37,460 nt of DNA. Origin: Thermincola carboxydiphila. GTDB taxonomy: Bacteria; Bacillota; Thermincolia; Thermincolales; UBA2595. This document shows, one piece after another, positions 7,831 through 15,137 of this stretch. The stretch spans positions 1 through 37,460 of the forward strand of contig JAENZX010000035.1 in NCBI GenBank assembly GCA_016841045.1. Direction: 5' to 3'. Within the stretch, counting starts at the first letter, position 1. Every line of letters starts with the position of its first letter. The position numbers and the translations under genes are program-made. Under the pieces are notes generated by a model. The model did not search any database. It saw nothing but the letters and a program-made list of their open reading frames with translations, and was not told the origin of the DNA.

Positions 7831-7872
7831 AAAATAGGAGACGTTTACGCCAGAGCAAACGTCTCCTATTTT
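7831..7872. terminator. Bidirectional terminator between tRNA-Gln and the 52-codon gene
   Basis: AAAATAGGAGACGTTT (7831-7846) pairs over 16 bases with 7857-7872 around a ten-base loop. The outer A/T pairs supply T-rich tails on both strands. It can therefore end the plus-strand tRNA transcript and the convergent minus-strand small gene that stops at 7888. Confidence 0.85.
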
Positions 7873-7887
7873 ACTTTTTACTTTAAA

Positions 7888-8046
7888 TTAGAAATCTTCA
7901 TCATCCCGCCAATACCGTCCCTGCCGAGCAGGTGAGATTGTCCGCATACCCCTTAAGCTTGCCCCTGTTTTGGTCTTGGGGCCCTTGGTTGCTAAGTGCT
8001 CTCTGTTCATTTCAGTTCTTATTTTACCCGCTATTCTTTTAACCAT
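7888..8046 (-). CDS. Small basic hypothetical protein (52 residues)
   Basis: An open frame of 53 codons encodes MVKRIAGKIRTEMNREHLAT and ends with RQGRYWRDDEDF. The ATG at 8046 is preceded by GGATGGTGAT, a good ribosome binding site. A strong hairpin terminator lies just beyond its stop, so it has the layout of a real monocistronic gene. The protein is rich in Lys and Arg through residue 45 and has an acidic, aromatic C-terminus. There is no membrane segment or recognisable domain. It may be nucleic-acid binding, judging only from charge. It lies between tRNA-Gln and tRNA-Leu on the opposite strand. Confidence 0.6.
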   Translation of the reverse strand: MVKRIAGKIRTEMNREHLATKGPKTKTGASLRGMRTISPARQGRYWRDDEDF

Positions 8047-8179
8047 ATAATCACCATCCTTTTACCGCTTACCGGTGAATTTGTAATTAGTCGGGATATA
8101 TTGTTCCACCACAGGAAGAAAAAATGCACTCTGGTACAAATTACAGGTACTAAGTAAATCTCTGATAACGCATATTCGG

Positions 8180-8208
8180 TTGACAGTGATTTGTATTTAT
8201 GATATTAT
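8180..8208 (+). promoter_or_regulatory. Sigma-A promoter of tRNA-Leu
   Basis: A perfect TTGACA (8180-8185), a 17-base spacer and TATTAT (8203-8208) lie 20 bases before the tRNA-Leu gene. The tRNA-Leu gene is thus its own transcription unit, separate from the Asp-Tyr-Gln cluster. Confidence 0.88.
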
Positions 8209-8228
8209 CGTATATGTAGCTCAAACAT

Positions 8229-8315
8229 GCGGTCGTGGCGGAATTGGCAGACGCGCTAGATTCAGGTTCTAGTGCCCGTAGGGGTGTGGGTGTTCAAGTC
8301 ACCTCGACCGCACCA
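8229..8315 (+). tRNA. tRNA-Leu (CAG)
   Basis: A class II tRNA of 87 nucleotides including CCA. Acceptor GCGGTCG pairs with CGACCGC. The anticodon stem CTAGA/TCTAG encloses TTCAGGT, giving anticodon CAG. The long variable arm is TGCCCGTAGGGGTG, and the T arm contains GTTCAAGTC. The discriminator is A. Confidence 0.97.
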
Positions 8316-8332
8316 AAATTCTTGATATACTT

Positions 8333-8362
8333 AAGTCCGTGGATATAATCCACGGACTTTTT
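8333..8362 (+). terminator. Terminator after tRNA-Leu
   Basis: A 12-pair stem (AAGTCCGTGGAT at 8333-8344 with ATCCACGGACTT at 8348-8359, three-base loop) runs into TTTTT. It ends the tRNA-Leu transcript. It could also serve, more weakly, the convergent histidine kinase gene, whose stop lies 26 bases to the right. Confidence 0.9.
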
Positions 8363-8388
8363 GTTGCTTTACGGCAGATATGGAACTC

Positions 8389-11199
8389 TCAGCCGCCAAT
8401 CTCTATGACCTTCCTTAAAGTTTCTGCAAGCTCTTCCACGCTATAGGGCTTTGATACAACATCTCTGAATCCATACTTTTCGTATTCTGACATAATCGGG
8501 TCATTAGAGTATCCACTTGAGACAATGGCAGCCGCTTCCGGGTCTATCTCGATTAATTTCTGAATCGCCTCTTTTCCGCCCATACCTCCCGGTATAGTCA
8601 AATCCATGATAATCGCATCATATGGCTTCTTAGCCTTTTTGGCGCTGGAATACATATCAATTGCTTCGACACCATCCTTTGCGCAGGCAGCTTCATATCC
8701 CAAATACTCGAGCATTTCGCTGAGCATAAAACGCAGCATTTTGTCGTCATCCATAACGAGCACCTTACCTTTACCGGTAGTCGACGCATCCTTCCGTATC
8801 TCTTCTCTAATAACTAATGCTTCAGTTGCTGGTAGATACATTTCAAACCTCGTGCCAATGCCCAATTCAGATTGAACCTCTAATATTCCGCCATGCTTCC
8901 TGACAATTGAGTACGATGAGGTTAATCCAAGCCCACTTCCTTTTTGTTTAGTTGTAAAGTATGGGTCGAAAATATTGTTAAGGAACTCTGGTGGAATACC
9001 AACACCGTGGTCAGCAACAGAAATCTTGACGTAACGTCCCCCTTCTAAAGGCAGTCCGCTTTTTCCATTAACAACAATATTCTCCGCCTTTATTTCTACC
9101 TTGCCGCCACCAGGCATTGCCTGGTCCGCGTTTATAACAAGGTTGTGAATAACCTGACTAATCTGCCCTTCGTCTACCTCTACCGCCCAGATGTCACCGG
9201 GTATTTCGAAGATGCATTTCACATTGGACCCTCTAAGTGCAAATTCGGTTATTCCCTTTAGGAGTTCCGTGGTTGAAGTAGTCTTAATAATCGGAGCACC
9301 GCCTTTTGCAAATGTAAGCAACTGTTGTGTGAGGTTTTTTGCCTCCAACGATGCTTTTTCAGCCTCATCTAATAAGTTCAAAAGAGCTCCAGCACCTTCT
9401 GACTTCATATTGTTTAGTTTCAGCTTAGCCAAAGATACATTACCCGTAATTGCTGTTAATATATTGTTAAAATCATGAGCAATTCCACCTGCAAGAATAC
9501 CAACCGATTCCAGCTTTTGTAGTTTCAACAGATGGTCTTCAGCCTGTCTTTTCTCAGAAATGTTCTGTGCAACCACAACTAAGTGACTGCTTTCTCCTTT
9601 ATCGTTAATTACGGGAATACACCTGGCTTCATACATGCCATGATTCGGAACGGATACGTCGAATACAACCGGTTCTTTTGACCGAACCGCTCTCGTATAC
9701 TGTTCAGTTAAGATATTTGCTCTTCCTTTGGGGACAACATCCTTAATAGATTTACCCTTAACCTCGTCCAGAGGTAGTCCAAGTATTTTTGATAGAGTAT
9801 TGTTTCCTTTGAGAATTCGGAAATCTTTATTGTTAACCACCTCATAAAGTATGACTGCATCATTAGTTCCGTTAATGATTAAATTATATTGTTGTTCGCT
9901 TTCCAGGACTTTTTGTTCTGCGTGCTTTCTTTGTAGGGCTATAGCGTAAATGTCCGTAAGACGCTGCAGTATCTTTAAATCCCGTTCAGTGTAGTCTCGC
10001 ACAGAATTGGCAACTGAAATCTGACCAATTAGAACTCCTTCAACCAGTGCGGGAACTGATAGAAACCGGTGTATTGGCATATGTCCGGCAGGGATTCCGG
10101 CAGCTCTTTCGTCGCCAGCAGCTGAATTGGTTAATAATGGCTCTTTATGTTTAAGAGCCCAACCCCAAAGCCCCCGAAATTCAGTATTAATAACTTTACC
10201 TTTGTTTGGTTGACAAATTTCCTTTACATTTCCTGCAAGATTAGATATACTAAACTGTCCCGTTGCGGAATCGACATATCCATTGTATCCGCACTGACTT
10301 TCAGTTAAAGCAACGGACTTTTCTAATAAAACAGATGCTATTTGCTCAACTTCCGTTGTTGAAAGAAACATATGAGCTAGCTCTGCAACAACTGTATTAA
10401 GTTCTACTTCAGATATTAGTGCCCTTTCTGCTTCCCTTCGTTCGGTGGAATCGCGTAACAAAGCGATATTGTATCCATCTTCTAGAGCAACCGCATGAAT
10501 GTCAACAAAAACTGTGCTGGCATCTTTCCTAAATAGTTCAACCTCTCCCTTACTAGTGCCTGTTTCAATCAATTTATGAAAGTGATCACTTGAATCGACG
10601 TTTTTAACCCTTAGTTGCAACAATTCTGACTCACTATACCCTAATAAATCACATAAAGCAGGATTTACCATGTGATACTTTCCACTTTTATCAGTAATAG
10701 CAACACCGTCAGGCGAACTTTGGATATATAACCTAAAGCGATTCTCGCTCCTTCTTAAAGCCTCTAAAGCATATTTGTGATTGGTAATATCCCTAAACAT
10801 CTCAATCACACCGGTTATTTTCCCCTCAAAATCCAAAATCGGTTGTCCAGTAACATGGAAGTGGATTACTTTACCTTCAGAAAACTCTTTTTCACACTCA
10901 TGTTCAACATACTTATCACCTTCGATAATTCTAATAAGGGGACAAAAGTTGGTCCCGCACCGGCCACAGTTTAAATGTTTGAAACATTTTTGTCCCTCGG
11001 CATAATCCGCATTAATTAAGTCGGCCATTTGAGCATACGTATCGTTAACCCTGATAATATTGAAATTTGTATCAATTAACCGTATCCCTATCCCGGTATT
11101 TTGAAACACCTGTTCCAATAAGTTGTTAGCCTTTTTCAACCTGGCATTTTCATTAAGTAAATCTTTCACCAAACTTTGATCCACTAGCGAGTTTTCCAT
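8389..11199 (-). CDS. Multi-PAS/GAF hybrid sensor histidine kinase with receiver domain
   Basis: A 936-residue soluble protein without membrane helices, so it should sense a cytoplasmic signal. In order: PAS (about 25-140) with a cysteine cluster C72, C78, C81, C86; PAS (about 145-260); GAF (about 275-425); PAS (about 435-560); a HisKA-like phosphoacceptor domain with H575 in GGIAHDFNNIL; and an HATPase domain with NADQAMP, DHGVGIPP and GSGLGLT. The C-terminal receiver domain has acidic residues near 817-819, phosphoacceptor D866 in IIMDLTIPGG, and K917. The ORF opens at 11220, but GGGGTGGG just before the ATG at 11199 supports the shorter start. The receiver probably takes part in an intramolecular or branched phosphorelay. 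No output regulator is adjacent. Confidence 0.9.
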   Translation of the reverse strand: MENSLVDQSLVKDLLNENARLKKANNLLEQVFQNTGIGIRLIDTNFNIIRVNDTYAQMADLINADYAEGQKCFKHLNCGRCGTNFCPLIRIIEGDKYVEHECEKEFSEGKVIHFHVTGQPILDFEGKITGVIEMFRDITNHKYALEALRRSENRFRLYIQSSPDGVAITDKSGKYHMVNPALCDLLGYSESELLQLRVKNVDSSDHFHKLIETGTSKGEVELFRKDASTVFVDIHAVALEDGYNIALLRDSTERREAERALISEVELNTVVAELAHMFLSTTEVEQIASVLLEKSVALTESQCGYNGYVDSATGQFSISNLAGNVKEICQPNKGKVINTEFRGLWGWALKHKEPLLTNSAAGDERAAGIPAGHMPIHRFLSVPALVEGVLIGQISVANSVRDYTERDLKILQRLTDIYAIALQRKHAEQKVLESEQQYNLIINGTNDAVILYEVVNNKDFRILKGNNTLSKILGLPLDEVKGKSIKDVVPKGRANILTEQYTRAVRSKEPVVFDVSVPNHGMYEARCIPVINDKGESSHLVVVAQNISEKRQAEDHLLKLQKLESVGILAGGIAHDFNNILTAITGNVSLAKLKLNNMKSEGAGALLNLLDEAEKASLEAKNLTQQLLTFAKGGAPIIKTTSTTELLKGITEFALRGSNVKCIFEIPGDIWAVEVDEGQISQVIHNLVINADQAMPGGGKVEIKAENIVVNGKSGLPLEGGRYVKISVADHGVGIPPEFLNNIFDPYFTTKQKGSGLGLTSSYSIVRKHGGILEVQSELGIGTRFEMYLPATEALVIREEIRKDASTTGKGKVLVMDDDKMLRFMLSEMLEYLGYEAACAKDGVEAIDMYSSAKKAKKPYDAIIMDLTIPGGMGGKEAIQKLIEIDPEAAAIVSSGYSNDPIMSEYEKYGFRDVVSKPYSVEELAETLRKVIEIGG

Positions 11200-11229
11200 A
11201 TACCCACCCCAAAAATACATTGTTATATA

Positions 11230-11286
11230 ATTATAGGGAAAACATCTTATTAAGACAACTAATTCGACAAAACATTCATGTTTTGT
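11230..11286 (-). promoter_or_regulatory. Promoter with upstream palindromic operator for the hybrid kinase gene
   Basis: On the minus strand, TTGTCT (11253-11258), a 17-base spacer and TATAAT (11230-11235) make a plausible vegetative promoter, ending 31 bases before the kinase ATG. A perfect 9+9 palindrome, ACAAAACAT-TC-ATGTTTTGT (11267-11286), sits eight bases upstream of the -35 box. That position suits an activator or a two-component response regulator. I do not recognise the motif as a known operator. Confidence 0.55.
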
Positions 11287-11364
11287 ACATATAATTACAC
11301 TATTCTTACAAGCTTTCTCCTGATTTTAATGCTTTTATCTTTTAACCCTCAGTTTCGGGAGACT

Positions 11365-11393
11365 AAAAAATAAAAGCGTCCCGTGGGACACTT
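11365..11393 (-). terminator. Terminator after the GGDEF gene
   Basis: On the minus strand, GGGACACTT (11385-11393) and AAGCGTCCC (11374-11382) form an eight- to nine-pair hairpin with one G-T pair, followed by TTTTATTTTTT. It lies 16 bases beyond the diguanylate cyclase stop. Confidence 0.85.
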
Positions 11394-11408
11394 CCTAAAG
11401 CGTTTTTG

Positions 11409-12311
11409 TCACGCCTGAAAAACTGCATTTTTTGTTAACTTGGCCCTATACAATACTTTATCTACCCTTAAAATCATGCTATCAATATCTTTATCGAATG
11501 TAGGATTGAATCCGGCAACTCCAAAGCTGCAAGTAATCATTACTTCTTTGGAAGAATCCAGAATAAAACCCATACCTTCTATTAGACATCTCATGCGTTC
11601 TGCTATATGATACGCCTCACGAACATAGGCCCCGGGGAGGCACATGATAAACTCTTCTCCCCCATAACGTCCCACAAAATCATAGGGCCGACTGCTTTTT
11701 AAAAAAATTCGACTAACTTTTTGTAATACCTGATCTCCGGTAATATGTCCGTATGTATCATTAATACTCTTGAAGTTGTCCATATCTGCCAGAATCACCG
11801 ATAGAGTGGTATTTTCTCTTTTTGCCCTTTCCATTTCTACACTCAGCCGCTGAATAAAAGCTCTCCTGTTCAAACATCCCGTTAGGTAGTCAATGTTGGC
11901 AATTCTCTGAAGTTCCATCTCTGAATTAATTAGAGAAGTAATATCCTGTATCTGAGTGATAAAGAACAGTGGTTTTCCCATCTTGTCCCTGAAAAGACGA
12001 ACTGTAGCCTTACCCCAGACAATGTGCCCTTTCTTGTGAATATACCTTTTTGTATTGTTAAAATGGTCTATTTTGCCCTCCATAAGCTGCCTGATAAATG
12101 GTTCATCAACTTCGCGGTCATCTGGATGAGTGAACTTCTTAAAATTAATATTAAATAACTCTTCTTTGGTGTACCCTATTATATCGCAATAGGCTTTATT
12201 CACATCTATATATTGTAATTGCAAGTTTACAACAGCCATACCCAGAGCCGTATAGTCAAAAGCTAATTTATATATATCGTATTCTCTAAACTCATCATCT
12301 CCATGAATCAT
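11409..12311 (-). CDS. PAS-GGDEF diguanylate cyclase
   Basis: A 300-residue cytoplasmic protein. A PAS domain (about 10-128) is linked to a GGDEF domain (about 135-300) that makes cyclic di-GMP from GTP. The catalytic motif is GGEEF at 217-221. An inhibitory-site RxxD (R208-P-Y-D211) lies exactly five residues before it, so product inhibition is expected. DYLTGCLNRRAF and DMDNFKSINDTYGHITGD are the other conserved blocks. The ORF opens with a TTG at 12341. The ATG at 12311 is preceded by GGAGGG at the right spacing and is the better start. It lies near the HD-GYP gene at 13109-14170, so synthesis and probable breakdown of the same messenger are encoded close together. Confidence 0.92.
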   Translation of the reverse strand: MIHGDDEFREYDIYKLAFDYTALGMAVVNLQLQYIDVNKAYCDIIGYTKEELFNINFKKFTHPDDREVDEPFIRQLMEGKIDHFNNTKRYIHKKGHIVWGKATVRLFRDKMGKPLFFITQIQDITSLINSEMELQRIANIDYLTGCLNRRAFIQRLSVEMERAKRENTTLSVILADMDNFKSINDTYGHITGDQVLQKVSRIFLKSSRPYDFVGRYGGEEFIMCLPGAYVREAYHIAERMRCLIEGMGFILDSSKEVMITCSFGVAGFNPTFDKDIDSMILRVDKVLYRAKLTKNAVFQA

Positions 12312-12450
12312 GTCGCATCCCTCCGATGGCAGCGGCAACAATATACATATTATGTAATTCGGTATTTTTTTACCAGTTCCTGCATTTTAAGCCAAGAAAT
12401 TATTCCGACCTGGCGTAGAACACTCGTTTGCACAACAACCTGTAAATATT

Positions 12451-12459
12451 CATAAAATA
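12451..12459 (+). promoter_or_regulatory. Possible mother-cell sigma (SigK-like) -10 element for the LysM gene
   Basis: CATAAAATA fits the CATA-N3-TA pattern of SigK-type -10 elements, with a CAC-containing segment about 15 bases upstream. It lies 62 bases before the LysM gene. The alternative vegetative reading, TTGCAC with a suboptimal spacer, is also possible. The case is weak and rests on a short match. Confidence 0.25.
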
Positions 12460-12520
12460 TATAAATAGCCTCACCCACCTTGTTTAATTTTTTAATACTA
12501 AAAGAAAGAAGGTTTAGTAC

Positions 12521-13078
12521 ATGCCACGAGTTCCTGTTTCCTGTCCTCCCGGATTTCGCGGGCGTTATACCGTTAGACCGGGTGATACCATGTTTAAAAT
12601 AGCACAGTTTTTTCGAACCAGACTGGAAGCACTTACTGTTAATAACCCCCATATACCTGATCCAAATTTTATCGTTCCCGGTGACGTACTGTGTGTACCC
12701 GGCTTCGTCTCCTTCCCCTGCTGTGTAGTCCTTAGGCCACGTGTCACAGTGCCTGTAGGGACCGAAGCTGTTGCCCTCGTCCATACACCGGCAACCGGAG
12801 GAGAGGCCGTCATAGTTGCCGGCACCCTCCCTCCTCCATCAACCTTCGGAGACTATAATGTCTACCTCGCAACAGTAATTATTCCTGAGATAGACGGCGG
12901 CCCCGGGGATGTGCTGCGCCCGACAGCCGAAGACCCCCCCACCTATGCTGTAACTATAAATATCCCCCTTGCCGCCAGATTAACACCAAACTCTAGGGTT
13001 GTAATTGAACCTTTTAAAGAGGGTTCGAATCTATCCGGCCCCATAATCCTTGAAAACAACTTCCTAAGCTGCAGATAA
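12521..13078 (+). CDS. LysM domain protein, possibly spore- or wall-associated
   Basis: A 185-residue protein with a short proline/cysteine-rich N-terminus and then one LysM domain at about 15-62 (GRYTVRPGDTMFKIAQFF through VPGDVLCVPG). LysM domains bind the GlcNAc backbone of peptidoglycan. The remaining 120 residues form an unrecognised beta-rich domain that starts near VVLRPRVTVPVGTEAVAL and ends in a Cys-Arg. There is no signal peptide, which fits a spore-envelope protein laid down from the mother cell better than a secreted hydrolase. A GAAGG motif precedes the ATG. It is the only plus-strand protein gene in the window and is divergent from the GGDEF gene. Confidence 0.82.
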   Translation: MPRVPVSCPPGFRGRYTVRPGDTMFKIAQFFRTRLEALTVNNPHIPDPNFIVPGDVLCVPGFVSFPCCVVLRPRVTVPVGTEAVALVHTPATGGEAVIVAGTLPPPSTFGDYNVYLATVIIPEIDGGPGDVLRPTAEDPPTYAVTINIPLAARLTPNSRVVIEPFKEGSNLSGPIILENNFLSCR

Positions 13079-13079
13079 A

Positions 13080-13108
13080 CAAAAATTCCCGTGGAAAATT
13101 CCACGGGA
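13080..13108 (-). terminator. Terminator between the LysM and HD-GYP genes
   Basis: TCCCGTGG (13087-13094) pairs with CCACGGGA (13101-13108) around AAAATT. The T-rich tail is on the minus strand, directly after the HD-GYP stop. The same stem follows the convergent LysM gene on the plus strand but lacks a T run there, so it is mainly the HD-GYP terminator. Confidence 0.8.
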
Positions 13109-14170
13109 TTAGTCTTCTATAACATCAGTAATGCTTAAGTTTTCATCTTGTAACAGGTCCACTTCAACAGGCTTCGGCAGGTCTTTGCCATTATTCCAGA
13201 AAAGTCTTACTATCGGGTTGAATGGAGACCTAAAATTCTGTTTTATAACAAAACCCGATCTTCCATCATTAAGAAGTATTTTTGTTCCTTTCGGGAACAG
13301 GGCAATTTTTTGCACAAAATTATCAACAATTATAGGATCAAACCCTGTTGCCGAATTATCTACCAGATACTCATAGACTTTATGAATCGGGAATTTGCTG
13401 CGGTAGCACCTATCATTTGTCATAGCGTCAAATACGTCTGCAACGGCACTAATACGAGCAAATTCCAATATATGTTTTCCCCTGAGACCTCTTGGATAAC
13501 CTGAACCATTATATCGTTCGTGATGCTGCAGAGCTACATGTGCCGAGGTCACTTTTATCTGCGGGTTACTCCTTAATATTTCATAACCGTGCCAGGTATG
13601 CATTTTTACTATTTCATATTCCTCATTAGTCAATTTACCTGGTTTATTAATAACCTCCCCAGGTATAAGCGTTTTCCCCAGATCATGCAGGATAACACCC
13701 ATACCCAGATCCAACAGCTTGTCCCTGTTATAATACATTGCAACACCAATCATAACGGATATTATTGTTACATTTACCGAGTGTTGAAAGGTATATTCGT
13801 CAAAAGTTAAAATATTGGAGATGTTAAACATAATATCTCGGCTGCCGATAAGTTCATCAACAATATTTTCAACTGACTCTTTTACACCTCCAAGATGAAC
13901 AATCCTGCCTTTACGAACATTATTAGTTAAATCATGGAGACATGCAATAGCTTGGACCCGGGTTTTATCAGAAACAATATCATCAAAGTTGATGTCGCTC
14001 AGCAGTTCATTATAGACATATACATATGTAAACCCAAAATCTTTAAGACGTTGGATATATCTGGAACTTAAAAGTGTTCCTGACTTTAATAATAATTCTC
14101 CGTTGCCACGATATATTGACCTGCCAAGAACCATATCCTCCCTGACTTTATCGAGAGAAATCAGCCTCAC
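13109..14170 (-). CDS. HD-GYP domain protein, probable cyclic di-GMP phosphodiesterase
   Basis: A 353-residue protein. The N-terminal 100 residues are not recognised. The HD-GYP domain occupies about 115-300: H130, the HD pair H162-D163 in VILHDLGKTLIP, H191 and H194 in HTWHGYEIL, HHERYNGSGYP with GYP at 224-226, and ISAVADVFDAMTNDRCYR. These are the metal and signature residues of an active phosphodiesterase. The start is a GTG without a strong ribosome binding site, so the exact N-terminus is less sure. It has its own promoter and terminator. Its substrate is probably the cyclic di-GMP made by enzymes such as the nearby GGDEF protein. Confidence 0.9.
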   Translation of the reverse strand: MRLISLDKVREDMVLGRSIYRGNGELLLKSGTLLSSRYIQRLKDFGFTYVYVYNELLSDINFDDIVSDKTRVQAIACLHDLTNNVRKGRIVHLGGVKESVENIVDELIGSRDIMFNISNILTFDEYTFQHSVNVTIISVMIGVAMYYNRDKLLDLGMGVILHDLGKTLIPGEVINKPGKLTNEEYEIVKMHTWHGYEILRSNPQIKVTSAHVALQHHERYNGSGYPRGLRGKHILEFARISAVADVFDAMTNDRCYRSKFPIHKVYEYLVDNSATGFDPIIVDNFVQKIALFPKGTKILLNDGRSGFVIKQNFRSPFNPIVRLFWNNGKDLPKPVEVDLLQDENLSITDVIED

Positions 14171-14231
14171 TTAAATCACTCATTCCATTTAAATATGCCA
14201 AATCTTAAACCGAATTAATTTATTATACACT

Positions 14232-14261
14232 ATTATAAGATATACTACGTTTCCCCTACAA
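14232..14261 (-). promoter_or_regulatory. Promoter of the HD-GYP gene
   Basis: On the minus strand, TTGTAG (14256-14261), an 18-base spacer and TATAAT (14232-14237). A second TATAAT is at 14222-14227. The elements lie about 60 bases upstream of the GTG start. The rest of the 14171-14347 spacer is AT-rich with no gene. Confidence 0.6.
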
Positions 14262-14347
14262 AAACCTTCAATATTCGACAATCTTTGCATATAGTAATAT
14301 TTTATTATACGTAAATCTTTGCATTTTTTGGGGGGTGATATGTCAAT

Positions 14348-14378
14348 AAAAAAGCCGCCCATTCCGGTGCGGTTTTTT
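14348..14378. terminator. Bidirectional terminator after the Nudix gene
   Basis: AAAAAAGCCGC (14348-14358) pairs with GCGGTTTTTT (14369-14378). T runs occur on either strand, with the usual direction being minus, just past the Nudix stop at 14382. Confidence 0.8.
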
Positions 14379-14381
14379 ATC

Positions 14382-14786
14382 CTAAGAATAAGCAATCTGA
14401 CTCTGCATCTGAATTTTATTAACAACTGGAACATCAGCCGGGGCAAACTCAAACTGGCTCATTTCCTCCGGAGTTACCCAACGGTAATCGGAACAATCTA
14501 GACATTGTGGTTCGCCACCGATAATCTGGCACAAGTAAAATAGGAGTATTATATGTTTTTCCCCGTAATTATGTGATACCACCTGGTATATATCTTTTAC
14601 TTCAATCAACAAATTAAGCTCTTCTATAATCTCTCTCTTAAGACATACCTCGGGGCTTTCTCCCTTTTCCACCTTACCTCCGGGAAACTCCCATTTTAGC
14701 CCGAGATGTGAATCTTTTTTTCTCTGAGCTATAAAATAACGCCCATCCTCTTCGATAATCGCTGCTGTAACAACCAGAGTTCCCAT
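14382..14786 (-). CDS. MutT-like Nudix hydrolase
   Basis: A 134-residue protein of typical MutT length. The Nudix box starts at G37 (GGKVEKGESPEVCLKREIIE). It has E43, R51, E52, E55 and E56 in the canonical spacing, but the final Gly is N58. WEFPGGK precedes it, as in enzymes that hydrolyse oxidised or non-canonical nucleoside triphosphates. The ORF is open for 16 more codons upstream. AAAGGAG immediately before the ATG at 14786 identifies the start and makes the gene begin 28 bases after the Spo0E-like gene. The two are probably co-transcribed. Confidence 0.87.
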   Translation of the reverse strand: MGTLVVTAAIIEEDGRYFIAQRKKDSHLGLKWEFPGGKVEKGESPEVCLKREIIEELNLLIEVKDIYQVVSHNYGEKHIILLFYLCQIIGGEPQCLDCSDYRWVTPEEMSQFEFAPADVPVVNKIQMQSQIAYS

Positions 14787-14814
14787 AACCACTCCTTTTG
14801 GCAGGACCTGATTA

Positions 14815-15000
14815 TTAACTGAAAAGCCTGCCATATATAACGTTATTATACCTCTTCATGTACTCTACTATAAGGCCATCAATTTCACAACTGAAATTAT
14901 AAACAGAAGGATCATTGATTCCCTTTTGTTTTACCATAGAATACATTTCTTTCTGTTTTTCTTTGATTTTCTTTTGAAAATCACGACGAGAAACCCACAT
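14815..15000 (-). CDS. Spo0E-like aspartyl-phosphate phosphatase
   Basis: A 61-residue protein of the Spo0E family size. The segment KEKQKEMYSMVKQKGINDP is followed by SCEIDGLIVEYMKRY, which fits the family's S-x-E-x-D signature inside a helical hairpin. Spo0E proteins dephosphorylate Spo0A-P and so hold back sporulation. AGAGGG precedes the ATG. The small size and motif make it easy to miss, but the operon position before the Nudix gene and the ribosome binding site support it. It is evidence that the organism can form endospores. Confidence 0.78.
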   Translation of the reverse strand: MWVSRRDFQKKIKEKQKEMYSMVKQKGINDPSVYNFSCEIDGLIVEYMKRYNNVIYGRLFS

Positions 15001-15137
15001 TTTTCATCCCTCTTTACTCTTTTTACAATTACATTTGCAATGTTCCCTGTTATATCCCTTTTTTCTGTGGTCATTTCGGCAAAAAGAGTCTGATTTCCTT
15101 CGGAGAAAATGTCGTTTCTTGTCAGGTCAAAAAAATT

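Noticed and set aside
12350-12784. A 144-codon minus-strand open frame
   Set aside because: It lies opposite the LysM gene, whose protein has a clear domain. The antisense product has no recognisable motif or ribosome binding site.
14189-14452. An 87-codon minus-strand open frame
   Set aside because: It runs from within the Nudix gene through the terminator at 14348-14378 and the HD-GYP promoter, with no ribosome binding site.
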